Shown: piece after piece, positions 1 to 5,878 of the stretch
Numbering within the stretch: the stretch's first letter is position 1
Layout: each line of letters opens with the position of its first letter
DNA from: Planctomycetota bacterium
GTDB taxonomy: Bacteria; Planctomycetota; PUPC01; JABMSA01
Direction of reading: 5' to 3'
Assembly (NCBI GenBank): GCA_013202185.1
Contig: JABMSA010000481.1
Coordinates: 1 to 8,236, forward strand
DNA: 8,236 nt
Program-made: the position numbers and the translations under genes
Notes under the pieces: generated by a model
Databases searched by the model: none
What the model saw: the letters and a program-made list of their open reading frames with translations, nothing else
Told to the model about the DNA's origin: nothing

Positions 1-125
1 AGAAGGAACGCGATTGCGCCGGCCGCTGCCATGGTGGCGGAGCCGACGATGCCGCGCATAATCACCCCGGTGATCCAGCCGGCGACGAGGCCGACGCCCA
101 GGAATGCGATGAGGTCAATTATCAT
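1..125 (-). CDS. Small membrane protein, 5' part only (GlsB/YeaQ/YmgE-like, tentative)
   Basis: The first 41 codons of a gene that runs off the left edge. The ATG lies at 125-123 on the minus strand. The start of the protein reads MIIDLIAFLGVGLVAGW and continues through ITGVIMRG and a Gly/Ala-rich stretch, giving one hydrophobic helix, a short basic turn and the start of a second helix. The GLVAGW...IMRG pattern resembles the GlsB/YeaQ/YmgE (transglycosylase-associated) family of tiny membrane proteins linked to stress responses; that match is from memory and only about half the protein is visible. It starts 12 bases after the stop of the upstream membrane-protein gene. A GGAGGA sequence lies inside the end of that gene but is rather far from this ATG, so coupled translation within one operon is likely. 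It could be another small helical membrane protein. Confidence 0.55.
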   Translation of the reverse strand, partial: MIIDLIAFLGVGLVAGWITGVIMRGIVGSATMAAAGAIAFL

Positions 126-137
126 TTTGCGCTCTTT

Positions 138-683
138 CTATCGTTCCTCCTCCGTTGCGCGGACCTGGCCGGCATTCCGGAGGGTCCTGATGAGACCTAC
201 GAAACCGCGCGCGGAGAACAGCAAAAACAGCCCGAGCGCCAATTGGAGAAGCTTCGCGACGGTGCCGGCCGCCGGGCTCCACTGGTATGCCTGGTCTTCA
301 ATCATCCTGGATATCAAACTGTAGACGACAACCGCAAGCGACACAACTGCGGTGGCGGCAAGCCACAGGCCGAGCGCGGAGAACGCCACTTCCTGCAATT
401 CTTTCGTTTCAACGCCGGTTGTCACGACATCGTCCGCCTGCTCGCCGCACAACCATTTGGCGATGGGCTCGGCCCACACAATCAGGGCCACGGCCGCCGC
501 CCCCGGAATCACCAGCGAGCCCAAAGTAGCCGTGGCGGAGAACACAGGTTCATCCAATTGCCTGCTCCCGCTGAGTAACTGATCCGCGATCTCTCCCACC
601 AGGAAGAGGAACTGCGCAGCATAGACCGCCGTCAGAATCCCGATTATCTTGCAGGCCAGCGCAATGGCGTCTTTTCTTGTCAT
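138..683 (-). CDS. Four-helix membrane protein of unknown function (paralogue of its upstream neighbour)
   Basis: 181 residues, family not recognised. Four hydrophobic segments are visible at about residues 8-30, 50-70, 99-125 and 139-165, with a charged loop (about 79-98, containing CGEQADD) between helices 2 and 3 and a basic/acidic C-terminal tail. The start is supported by AGGAGGT six bases upstream of the ATG. It resembles the neighbour at 714-1217: a KIIG motif at residue 12 (KVIG there), a Cys-Gly pair just after helix 2, and a last helix of the form L-LGLFLLFSA (LVLGIFLVLVA there). The two are probably tandem duplicates that have diverged. It lies 30 bases downstream of that gene and 12 bases upstream of a third membrane gene, so the three look like one operon. 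No catalytic or transport motif is visible; a membrane-integral scaffold or stress protein is possible but not shown. Confidence 0.8.
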   Translation of the reverse strand: MTRKDAIALACKIIGILTAVYAAQFLFLVGEIADQLLSGSRQLDEPVFSATATLGSLVIPGAAAVALIVWAEPIAKWLCGEQADDVVTTGVETKELQEVAFSALGLWLAATAVVSLAVVVYSLISRMIEDQAYQWSPAAGTVAKLLQLALGLFLLFSARGFVGLIRTLRNAGQVRATEEER

Positions 684-713
684 TTCGTACCTCCTGTGTC
701 AGCGCAAGTGCGG

Positions 714-1217
714 TTAATCCGTTTGAGAGGTCGCTTCCTTGTTTGCCGCCGGTCTTGTGGACAATCGTGCGAGGACGCCGGCTACGAGCACGAGGAATAT
801 TCCCAAAACCAGGCGCGCTGCCATATCGACAACGTTCGTCCACGGGTCGGCCCCGCTACGTTCACCAGATTCACGTTTCCACTGAAAGGCCCAGACGGTC
901 TTGGCAAACTGTGCGGCGGCGATTGCGAGCATAAACACACCCGCCAACGAGAAGAAAACGTGCCGTAAGCTGCGCTTCGGATCATCGTGCTCCCCGCTGC
1001 TGCCGCAAGCAAAGGCGGCCATGGCGCCGCTCCATTTGAACATGCAGAGCGCTATCGCCAGGAGAATCAACACTTGGGTCACCAAGATCCATAAGGGATA
1101 GGCGAATCCCCCAGGCATTATGGCAGCGAAAACGAGCGCAGCCAAGGGCGTGGCGATGGAAAGCAACCACAGCCCGATGACCTTGATCCCGATGTCGCAA
1201 ATGTTCTTCTTGTTCAT
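714..1217 (-). CDS. Four-helix membrane protein of unknown function, first gene of minus-strand operon
   Basis: 167 residues, family not recognised. Hydrophobic segments lie at about residues 11-33, 40-60, 86-106 and 129-150. Between helices 2 and 3 is a short polar loop with CGSSGEHDD and several basic residues; the C-terminus is polar (ending near KEATSQTD) and probably cytoplasmic. An AAGGAAAG ribosome-binding sequence stands about eight bases before the ATG. Layout and short motifs match the 181-residue protein encoded just downstream, so these are likely paralogues. The gene is divergent from lysA, with 313 bases between the two starts. Its function cannot be told from sequence; the family may be lineage-specific. 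Confidence 0.8.
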   Translation of the reverse strand: MNKKNICDIGIKVIGLWLLSIATPLAALVFAAIMPGGFAYPLWILVTQVLILLAIALCMFKWSGAMAAFACGSSGEHDDPKRSLRHVFFSLAGVFMLAIAAAQFAKTVWAFQWKRESGERSGADPWTNVVDMAARLVLGIFLVLVAGVLARLSTRPAANKEATSQTD

Positions 1218-1253
1218 TTTCGCTTTCCTTGCGAAAAAGCTACTGCCCGAGGA

Positions 1254-1281
1254 ATCTTATGAGCGCATGCACCATGGCCAA
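1254..1281 (-). promoter_or_regulatory. Weak candidate promoter for the membrane-protein operon
   Basis: Read on the minus strand, TTGGCC (1281-1276) and TAAGAT (1259-1254) are separated by 16 bases and lie 37 bases upstream of the ATG at 1217. Each hexamer matches four of six sigma-70 consensus positions. In GC-rich DNA such a match can arise by chance, and no other support is visible. Confidence 0.25.
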
Positions 1282-1418
1282 CTATCACTGCCGGCGACAA
1301 GACCACTGCAAACGTGGCGTGGACGCGGTTGCCCCCCGGCAATCCTTCCCGTGCCGTCGATCTTTGCCGACAACATCAACTGTACGCAAACGCCCTGGAA
1401 AGGTCAAGTGAAAACCAA

Positions 1419-1436
1419 GTGCCGGGGGCCTGGCAC
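1419..1436. repeat. REP-like GC-rich palindrome
   Basis: GTGCCGGGGGCCTGGCAC forms an eight-pair stem (one G-T wobble) with a two-base turn. It sits about 110 bases before lysA and about 20 bases upstream of the lysA -35 hexamer. No T-tract follows on the plus strand. On the minus strand the hairpin is followed by TTGGTTTT, but no gene runs leftward into it, so a terminator role is unlikely. GTGCC...GGCAC palindromes are a common type of dispersed intergenic element (REP-like, sometimes tied to RAYT transposases). Only one copy is in this window, so its repeat status is inferred. Confidence 0.45.
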
Positions 1437-1454
1437 CCAAAAAATCTTTCCCAC

Positions 1455-1482
1455 TTGAAATAGGCCATGGAAACTATACAAT
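1455..1482 (+). promoter_or_regulatory. Candidate sigma-70 promoter of lysA
   Basis: TTGAAA (1455-1460) and TACAAT (1477-1482) are spaced by 16 bases, with four and five matches to consensus respectively. Transcription would start near 1489, leaving a leader of about 40 bases before the lysA ATG. The leader shows no obvious attenuator or lysine riboswitch, and the space is too short for the latter. Confidence 0.55.
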
Positions 1483-1530
1483 TAAGTGTCCGCTGAATAA
1501 GGCACCGAGAAACAGTATCCCGGGAGGCCA

Positions 1531-2811
1531 ATGGACCTTTTTGAATATCGCAACGGCCGGCTCTACGCGGAAGATGTTCCCGTCGAACGCATCGCGGACG
1601 ACGTCGGCACGCCGTGCCACATTTACAGTGAAGCCACGCTCAAGAGGCACTTCAACCTCCTGAAGGAGGCGTTTGCCGAGGCCGATCCGCTGATCTGCTA
1701 TTCGGTGAAGGCAAACTCCAGCCTGGCGGTGCTCAAGCTGCTCGACGAGGAGGGCAGCGGATTTGACATCGTCTCGGGCGGCGAGCTGTTTCGCGTGCTG
1801 AAGATCGGCGGCGACCCCGCCAGGGTCGTGTATGCGGGCGTAGGCAAAACCCGCCGCGAGATCGAGTATGCCATCGAGGCGGGCATTCTCATGTTTAATG
1901 TAGAGTCGAAAAGCGAACTCGAGGCCATAGAAGCCGTGGCCGGATCGCTGGCTGCAACGGCCGCCGTGGCCCTGAGGCTCAACCCCGACGTCGATCCGAA
2001 AACACACCGGCACACAACAACCGGCAAGAAGGAAAACAAGTTTGGCATCGATCTCGAGACCGCCGGCGCGATCATCAGCGATCTGCATGCACTACCGCAC
2101 GTAAAACTTACCGGGCTCGACACCCACCTGGGCTCGCCCATCAACACGGTTGATCCCTACGTGCAGGCGTTGACCAAGGTGCTGCCGCTGCTGGAGAGCG
2201 CCCGCGCCGCCGGGCACCAGGTGGAGTACATAAACATCGGCGGCGGATACGGCATCGAATACAGGGGAGGCGAAACGGCCACACCGGCCGATTATGCCGC
2301 AGCCATCGTGCCGCTGATCAAGAAATCGGGCTGCAAGCTCATCATGGAGCCCGGCAGGTTCATAGTGGGCAACGCCGGAATCATGCTGAGCCGCGTGACA
2401 TACGTCAAGGAATCCGGCGACAGGTCCTTCGCCATTTGCGACGCCGCGATGAACGACCTCATCCGCCCGGCTCTCTACGACTCGTACCACAAGATATGGC
2501 CCGTCACCACCGACAAGGCGCTCAGCGAAAGCGTCGATGCCCGGGCCGACCGGAATGGTTATGCCAACTTCGACGTAGTGGGCCCGGTATGCGAGAGCGG
2601 CGACTTCCTCGCGAAGGGCCGAACACTGCCTCGAATGGCCGAGGGTGACCTGCTGAGCATCTTCAGCGCCGGCGCCTACGGAATGAGCATGAGCTCGAAC
2701 TACAACTCGCGGCCGCGGGCCGCAGAAGTGATGGTAAGCGGGGCGGGCTACCGGATTGTTCGCCAGCGTGAAACCTACGACGACCTTATTCGGGCCGAAC
2801 GTTTTGACTGA
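1531..2811 (+). CDS. lysA: Diaminopimelate decarboxylase
   Basis: 426 residues, normal length for LysA. The enzyme decarboxylates meso-diaminopimelate to L-lysine, the last step of the DAP pathway, in the cytoplasm with pyridoxal phosphate. Fold type III (alanine racemase-like barrel) motifs are in order: YSVKAN with the PLP lysine K60, THLGS with the histidine at about 199, the phosphate-binding GGGYG at about 237-241, EPGR at about 273-276, the catalytic-loop CESGD with C354, and GAYGMSMSSNYN near residue 380, whose Tyr contacts substrate across the dimer. These mark it as DAP rather than ornithine/arginine decarboxylase (the specificity helix was not examined). The start fits the family N-terminus; GGAGG lies only three bases before the ATG, unusually tight. 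It has its own candidate promoter, and the next gene has another, so it is probably monocistronic. Confidence 0.95.
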   Translation: MDLFEYRNGRLYAEDVPVERIADDVGTPCHIYSEATLKRHFNLLKEAFAEADPLICYSVKANSSLAVLKLLDEEGSGFDIVSGGELFRVLKIGGDPARVVYAGVGKTRREIEYAIEAGILMFNVESKSELEAIEAVAGSLAATAAVALRLNPDVDPKTHRHTTTGKKENKFGIDLETAGAIISDLHALPHVKLTGLDTHLGSPINTVDPYVQALTKVLPLLESARAAGHQVEYINIGGGYGIEYRGGETATPADYAAAIVPLIKKSGCKLIMEPGRFIVGNAGIMLSRVTYVKESGDRSFAICDAAMNDLIRPALYDSYHKIWPVTTDKALSESVDARADRNGYANFDVVGPVCESGDFLAKGRTLPRMAEGDLLSIFSAGAYGMSMSSNYNSRPRAAEVMVSGAGYRIVRQRETYDDLIRAERFD

Positions 2812-2817
2812 ACACAT

Positions 2818-2846
2818 GTGACAGATGACGGTTTGCCGCCTATAAT
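2818..2846 (+). promoter_or_regulatory. Strong candidate promoter of the HEAT/receiver gene
   Basis: GTGACA (2818-2823, five of six matches to TTGACA) and a perfect TATAAT (2841-2846) are separated by the ideal 17 bases. The site begins seven bases after the lysA stop codon. Transcription would start near 2853, leaving a very short leader that carries AAGGAG (2859-2864) six bases before the ATG at 2871. It is the best promoter match in the window and implies expression independent of lysA. Confidence 0.75.
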
Positions 2847-2870
2847 GCGACAAATGCAAAGGAGCAGGAA

Positions 2871-5186
2871 ATGATCAGAGCCTTGACTACAGTTGCAATT
2901 GCTCTTCTTCTGGCGCTCAATCTCAGTTGGGCCGGCGAGGAAGGCTATCAGAACCTGCTGGACGCCCCCCCAGGCAAGAGCAACGAGCAGGAAACAAAAA
3001 TCACAGAGAGCTTCCGCGCCGCGCTGCAACTCCTCAAGGATGCCGCCGGCAGCAGAGACGACGCGGTGAAGAAGAAGAAATTCGAGGAAGCGCGCATTGC
3101 GATCGAAAAGGTGATGAGCCTGGATCCCAACGCATCCCTGGCGCGGCAACTCCGCGACATGGTAAAGGATCAGCTTCTCGCACAGATTCTCCTCGAGGCG
3201 CCTCCCAACGTGATCGACAAGGTGAAGGAATTCCTCACCATCGCCGAGAAAGGCAGGCGCAACTGGATTCGCGACCCGAAGCGCATAACCGAGCTGATCA
3301 AGGACCTTCTGTCGGGCGAATTCGACAAGAAATGGATAGCTCTCACCAAGCTCAACGCCGCCGGCCAGCATGCCGCCCCCCAGCTTGTTGAAGCACTCAA
3401 GACCGGCGACCGCGACGCACGAACCAACGTCAGCATGACCCTGATATCCTCGGGCCCATCTGTTGTGCAGCCGCTGAACAACGCGCTGAAAACCTCCGAC
3501 GAGGACCTCAAGCAGGAGATTGTTTTCATCCTCGACCGCATCGGCGACGCACACGCGTTGCCCGGCCTGGCGGCCGCAACAGTCAACAGCAGCAACCAGG
3601 CCGTCAGGAAAGACGCCCGCAAAGCCATCGAGAAGATCGTCGCCGGCGAGCCGCTGAAATCCGCACCCGTCTACTACCTCGATCAGGCCACCGCCTACTA
3701 TCAAGAGAGGTTCGAGGTGCTCCAAAGAGCGTCCGACGATTACATCATCTGGGATTGGGATGGCAAAGCGCAGGCCTTGAAGGGGCGCAGGGTACCGGAA
3801 TATGCCTTCTACCTCGAGATGGCCGAGAAGCTCTGCTACGACGCCATCGCCATCGCCGGCGGGCAGTTCGACGCCGCCCACGCACTTCTCATATGCACGT
3901 ATTTTCAGCAGCTTCACACGTGCGACAACCTCGTCGCCGCCGCCAAGAACATACAGGGCGACACCCTCACCGAAGAGGAAATCGCCGGCATCAAGGCCCG
4001 CCGCGACCGGATAGTCGAAATACTCCGAACCGCCCCCGCCCTCGGCAAGCAGAGCGTTTATCGGGCGCTCAAGCTCGCCCTGGCCGACGGCAACGTGGCC
4101 GTGGCGGTGTCGTGCAGCGACGCCCTCCGCCGGCTCGGCAGCGACGACGACCTCCCCCTCGGGAGCGCGGTACCCGTCGGCGAGCCCGGCTTCGGCGCAG
4201 TCTCGGCCCACGCCGATCCTCTCGTGGCAGCCCTCTATTCGGACAACAAGTTTGTGAGTTATCACGCGGCCGCAACCCTGTGCAGCCTTTCCAACAGGAC
4301 CTTCGCCGGAATGGATAGGGTGATTCCCACGGTCTGCCAGGCGCTCGGCGAGCGCGGCGCACGCGTGGCGCTCGTAGCCGACAGCGACCTGCAGGTGATC
4401 AACCAACTCAAGGCCGACCTCAAGGACGACGGCTACATTGTTGATACCGCCACGAGCCCTATGGAGGCGCTCAACGTGGGCTATGCCGTGCCCATGAAAG
4501 ACGTGCTGATCGTAGACGCTTCATACAGCAATGCCATCGGCACCTTCATCGTTGATTTCAGAAGCAGAAATGTTCCGATCATCCTTCTTACCGACGGTGA
4601 GAACGTGGCCGAAGCACGAGCCGTATACGAAGGGAAGGTCAATGGTTTCGTCAGCAAGCCGGTAGACGCCGCCGAGCTGAGAAGCGTCATGCTCAAGGCA
4701 CTCAGGACATTGGACGAGGACACCGCGCAATCGGTTGCCCTGAGCATGAACCATCTTGCGGCAAAAGCCCTCGCCAATGTCGACGTGAGCAAGACCGCCC
4801 TCCAGATGGAAGGCGCCGTTGATGCACTCCTGGGTGCGCTCGATCTGCCCGACCACGTGCGGCTGGAAGCGATGAAAGCCCTCAGCAACATCGCTCCGGC
4901 CTCCGAAACGGCGCAGGCCGGCCTGGCGCTCGTCGCCGGCGACGGCGGCAATTCGCTCGAGGCGCGCCTGGCGTCGCTCGAGGCCCTCGCCGCCATCGCC
5001 GTCAAACACGGCGCCATCACCGCAGGCGTCGAAGACCTCACCGAAAAGCTGCTGTTAGACAAAGCACCGCTCGTGCGCTCGGCCGCCGCGCGCGTGATCG
5101 GCGCCGCCACGCAAACCTCCTCTCCGGTAGAGCGCCTGATAGGTGATCCCAAGTGGGTCATCGACCAAGAGCCGCAAGACGAATGA
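2871..5186 (+). CDS. Exported HEAT-repeat protein with an embedded response-regulator receiver domain
   Basis: 771 residues. The N-terminus is a Sec signal peptide: a basic start (MIR), a hydrophobic core at about 5-18 and a likely cleavage after SWA21. There is no lipobox. Residues about 40-145 are helical and charged. HEAT/PBS-lyase-like helical pairs follow at about 145-258. Next is a helical, TPR-like stretch at about 265-400 containing WDWDG, then further HEAT-like pairs at about 395-490. Residues about 497-612 form a complete receiver domain: the acidic pair D504/D506 after strand 1, phospho-acceptor D549 in VLIVDAS, T574 in ILLTDGE and K596 in VSKPVD. HEAT-like repeats resume at about 620-745. 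HEAT arrays are protein-binding scaffolds; receivers normally accept phosphate from histidine kinases in the cytoplasm, so export is odd. The start is supported by AAGGAG and a consensus promoter. Likely a periplasmic or surface scaffold; the exact role is unknown. Confidence 0.9.
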   Translation: MIRALTTVAIALLLALNLSWAGEEGYQNLLDAPPGKSNEQETKITESFRAALQLLKDAAGSRDDAVKKKKFEEARIAIEKVMSLDPNASLARQLRDMVKDQLLAQILLEAPPNVIDKVKEFLTIAEKGRRNWIRDPKRITELIKDLLSGEFDKKWIALTKLNAAGQHAAPQLVEALKTGDRDARTNVSMTLISSGPSVVQPLNNALKTSDEDLKQEIVFILDRIGDAHALPGLAAATVNSSNQAVRKDARKAIEKIVAGEPLKSAPVYYLDQATAYYQERFEVLQRASDDYIIWDWDGKAQALKGRRVPEYAFYLEMAEKLCYDAIAIAGGQFDAAHALLICTYFQQLHTCDNLVAAAKNIQGDTLTEEEIAGIKARRDRIVEILRTAPALGKQSVYRALKLALADGNVAVAVSCSDALRRLGSDDDLPLGSAVPVGEPGFGAVSAHADPLVAALYSDNKFVSYHAAATLCSLSNRTFAGMDRVIPTVCQALGERGARVALVADSDLQVINQLKADLKDDGYIVDTATSPMEALNVGYAVPMKDVLIVDASYSNAIGTFIVDFRSRNVPIILLTDGENVAEARAVYEGKVNGFVSKPVDAAELRSVMLKALRTLDEDTAQSVALSMNHLAAKALANVDVSKTALQMEGAVDALLGALDLPDHVRLEAMKALSNIAPASETAQAGLALVAGDGGNSLEARLASLEALAAIAVKHGAITAGVEDLTEKLLLDKAPLVRSAAARVIGAATQTSSPVERLIGDPKWVIDQEPQDE

Positions 5187-5216
5187 CACGCCGATCATTT
5201 CCGCCGATCAAGAAAA

Positions 5217-5251
5217 CCACCCGAGGCCACGATGAGCCTCGGGTGGCTTTT
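5217..5251 (+). terminator. Rho-independent terminator after the HEAT/receiver gene
   Basis: A perfect 11-bp stem, CCACCCGAGGC (5217-5227) with GCCTCGGGTGG (5236-5246), has an eight-base loop and is followed by CTTTT. It starts 30 bases after the TGA of the upstream gene. On the minus strand the same stem is followed by TTTTCTTG, so it could also stop leftward transcripts. Confidence 0.85.
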
Positions 5252-5327
5252 CGTAGAAGGGCAGAAACAGAGCGAGTACGACCCAGAGGGCAGACGCATT
5301 CGGCGGACCCGGAAGTTCGTTCAAGGT

Positions 5328-5360
5328 CTCGGCCGGCCCCATGAGATGGGGCCGGCCGAG
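5328..5360. repeat. Perfect 14-bp inverted repeat with 5-base loop
   Basis: CTCGGCCGGCCCCA (5328-5341) pairs perfectly with TGGGGCCGGCCGAG (5347-5360) around TGAGA. It would be a very stable cruciform or RNA hairpin. No T-tract follows on either strand, so it is not an ordinary terminator. It lies about 80 bases past the actual terminator. Confidence 0.85.
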
Positions 5361-5446
5361 CTGCGAACCCAACCTGCTCGGAGAGTAGGCGCCCCCACCC
5401 GTGCCCGTGCGCATTTTCTCTTGCCGTCCGCCGGTCTGCAAAGTAA

Positions 5447-5465
5447 CGCCGGAGTCCCTCCGGCG
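5447..5465. repeat. Eight-bp GC-rich hairpin
   Basis: CGCCGGAG and CTCCGGCG flank a three-base TCC loop. It is one of a cluster of small palindromes between 5328 and 5556, probably part of the same dispersed intergenic element. No coding or terminator context is visible. Confidence 0.6.
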
Positions 5466-5610
5466 CCCATCCGGAGCGCGAGACGGAGCATGCCACGAGG
5501 TCCGCTCCTGAGCCCGAAGGGCGACAGACGCCTAGCCACGGCGCGTGAGCCCGTGGAACACGTCCAAGATAACCAGGGGGGTAGGTGGTGGGGCAATGAT
5601 TTGGGGAGAA

Positions 5611-5645
5611 GTTTTATACGCGGGAATAATAAGGGCGTATAAAAC
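5611..5645. repeat. AT-rich 11-bp perfect inverted repeat (possible operator)
   Basis: GTTTTATACGC (5611-5621) is matched exactly by GCGTATAAAAC (5635-5645), with a 13-base centre, GGGAATAATAAGG. The arms are about 24 bases apart from start to start, slightly more than two helical turns, so two protein subunits could bind the same face. Its AT-rich arms stand out from the GC-rich surroundings. It lies about 235 bases upstream of the kinase gene and about 150 bases upstream of that gene's candidate -10. It could be an operator, a mobile-element end or an RNA hairpin. Confidence 0.55.
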
Positions 5646-5666
5646 GTTACATGAGGGCCGCTGCGT

Positions 5667-5691
5667 GGTGCCTGAGTTTCGGTCAGGCGCC
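5667..5691. repeat. Nine-pair hairpin
   Basis: GGTGCCTGA and TCAGGCGCC pair (one G-T wobble) around the seven-base loop GTTTCGG. It lies 21 bases after the AT-rich inverted repeat and may form part of a structured leader upstream of the kinase gene. No T-tract follows. Confidence 0.5.
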
Positions 5692-5797
5692 GCGAGACCC
5701 GGCTGCGTGTTGGCTTGGAGGGCAGGGCGGCGTTGGTGTTTTCCGACGGGCATGAATGATCCTGGTTTTTGATCTTTTAATTGCCCGGCGTTTTCTC

Positions 5798-5803
5798 TAC
5801 AAT
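5798..5803 (+). promoter_or_regulatory. Candidate -10 element upstream of the kinase gene
   Basis: TACAAT in the context CTCTACAATTAGG is almost the same as the -10 region proposed for lysA (CTATACAATTAAG). No good -35 stands 16-18 bases upstream; TTTTAA is the nearest. Transcription would start near 5810, leaving a leader of about 70 bases. Confidence 0.4.
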
Positions 5804-5878
5804 TAGGAAAATGCGGCGCTCTCCGTAGGCTTGGCGTGCGGCGAAGTGTGACAAGACAATCAAAGGGTAAGGATTAAC

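Larger units (their letters stand above)
5252..5797. other. Gene-free intergenic stretch rich in short hairpins
   Basis: No credible coding region is visible here. Open frames exist only because of high GC: one would have to start in the terminator loop, and none has a ribosome-binding site or a recognisable protein. From 5328 to about 5556 the DNA is dense in GC-rich palindromes, including a 14-bp stem at 5328-5360, an eight-bp stem at 5447-5465 and a six-bp stem at 5536-5556 (CCACGG/CCGTGG). Conceptual translation of the minus strand gives phrases such as AGGTPALL, which I associate with dispersed intergenic elements in Planctomycetota/Verrucomicrobiota-type genomes. After about 5570 the plus strand becomes G-rich, and an AT-rich inverted repeat (5611-5645) and another hairpin (5667-5691) follow. 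No tRNA, tmRNA, SRP RNA or RNase P RNA signature was recognised. Confidence 0.6.

Noticed and set aside
2092..2859. A 255-codon minus-strand open frame opposite lysA
   Set aside because: It is a composition shadow of lysA, with no domain and no plausible start signal.
2775..4406. A 543-codon open frame on the minus strand opposite the HEAT/receiver gene
   Set aside because: It is antisense to a well-supported gene. Its translation is Gly/Val/Ala/Glu-rich without recognisable domains, and it is open because of the GC-biased third positions of the plus-strand gene. No ribosome-binding site or promoter supports it.
5328..5360. The 14-bp inverted repeat as a second terminator
   Set aside because: No run of T follows on either strand, and a complete terminator already lies at 5217-5251.
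5232..5642. A 136-codon plus-strand open frame in the intergenic stretch
   Set aside because: Its ATG falls in the terminator loop, its sequence is Arg/Pro/Gly-rich low-complexity translation of palindromic DNA, and it ends inside the AT-rich inverted repeat.
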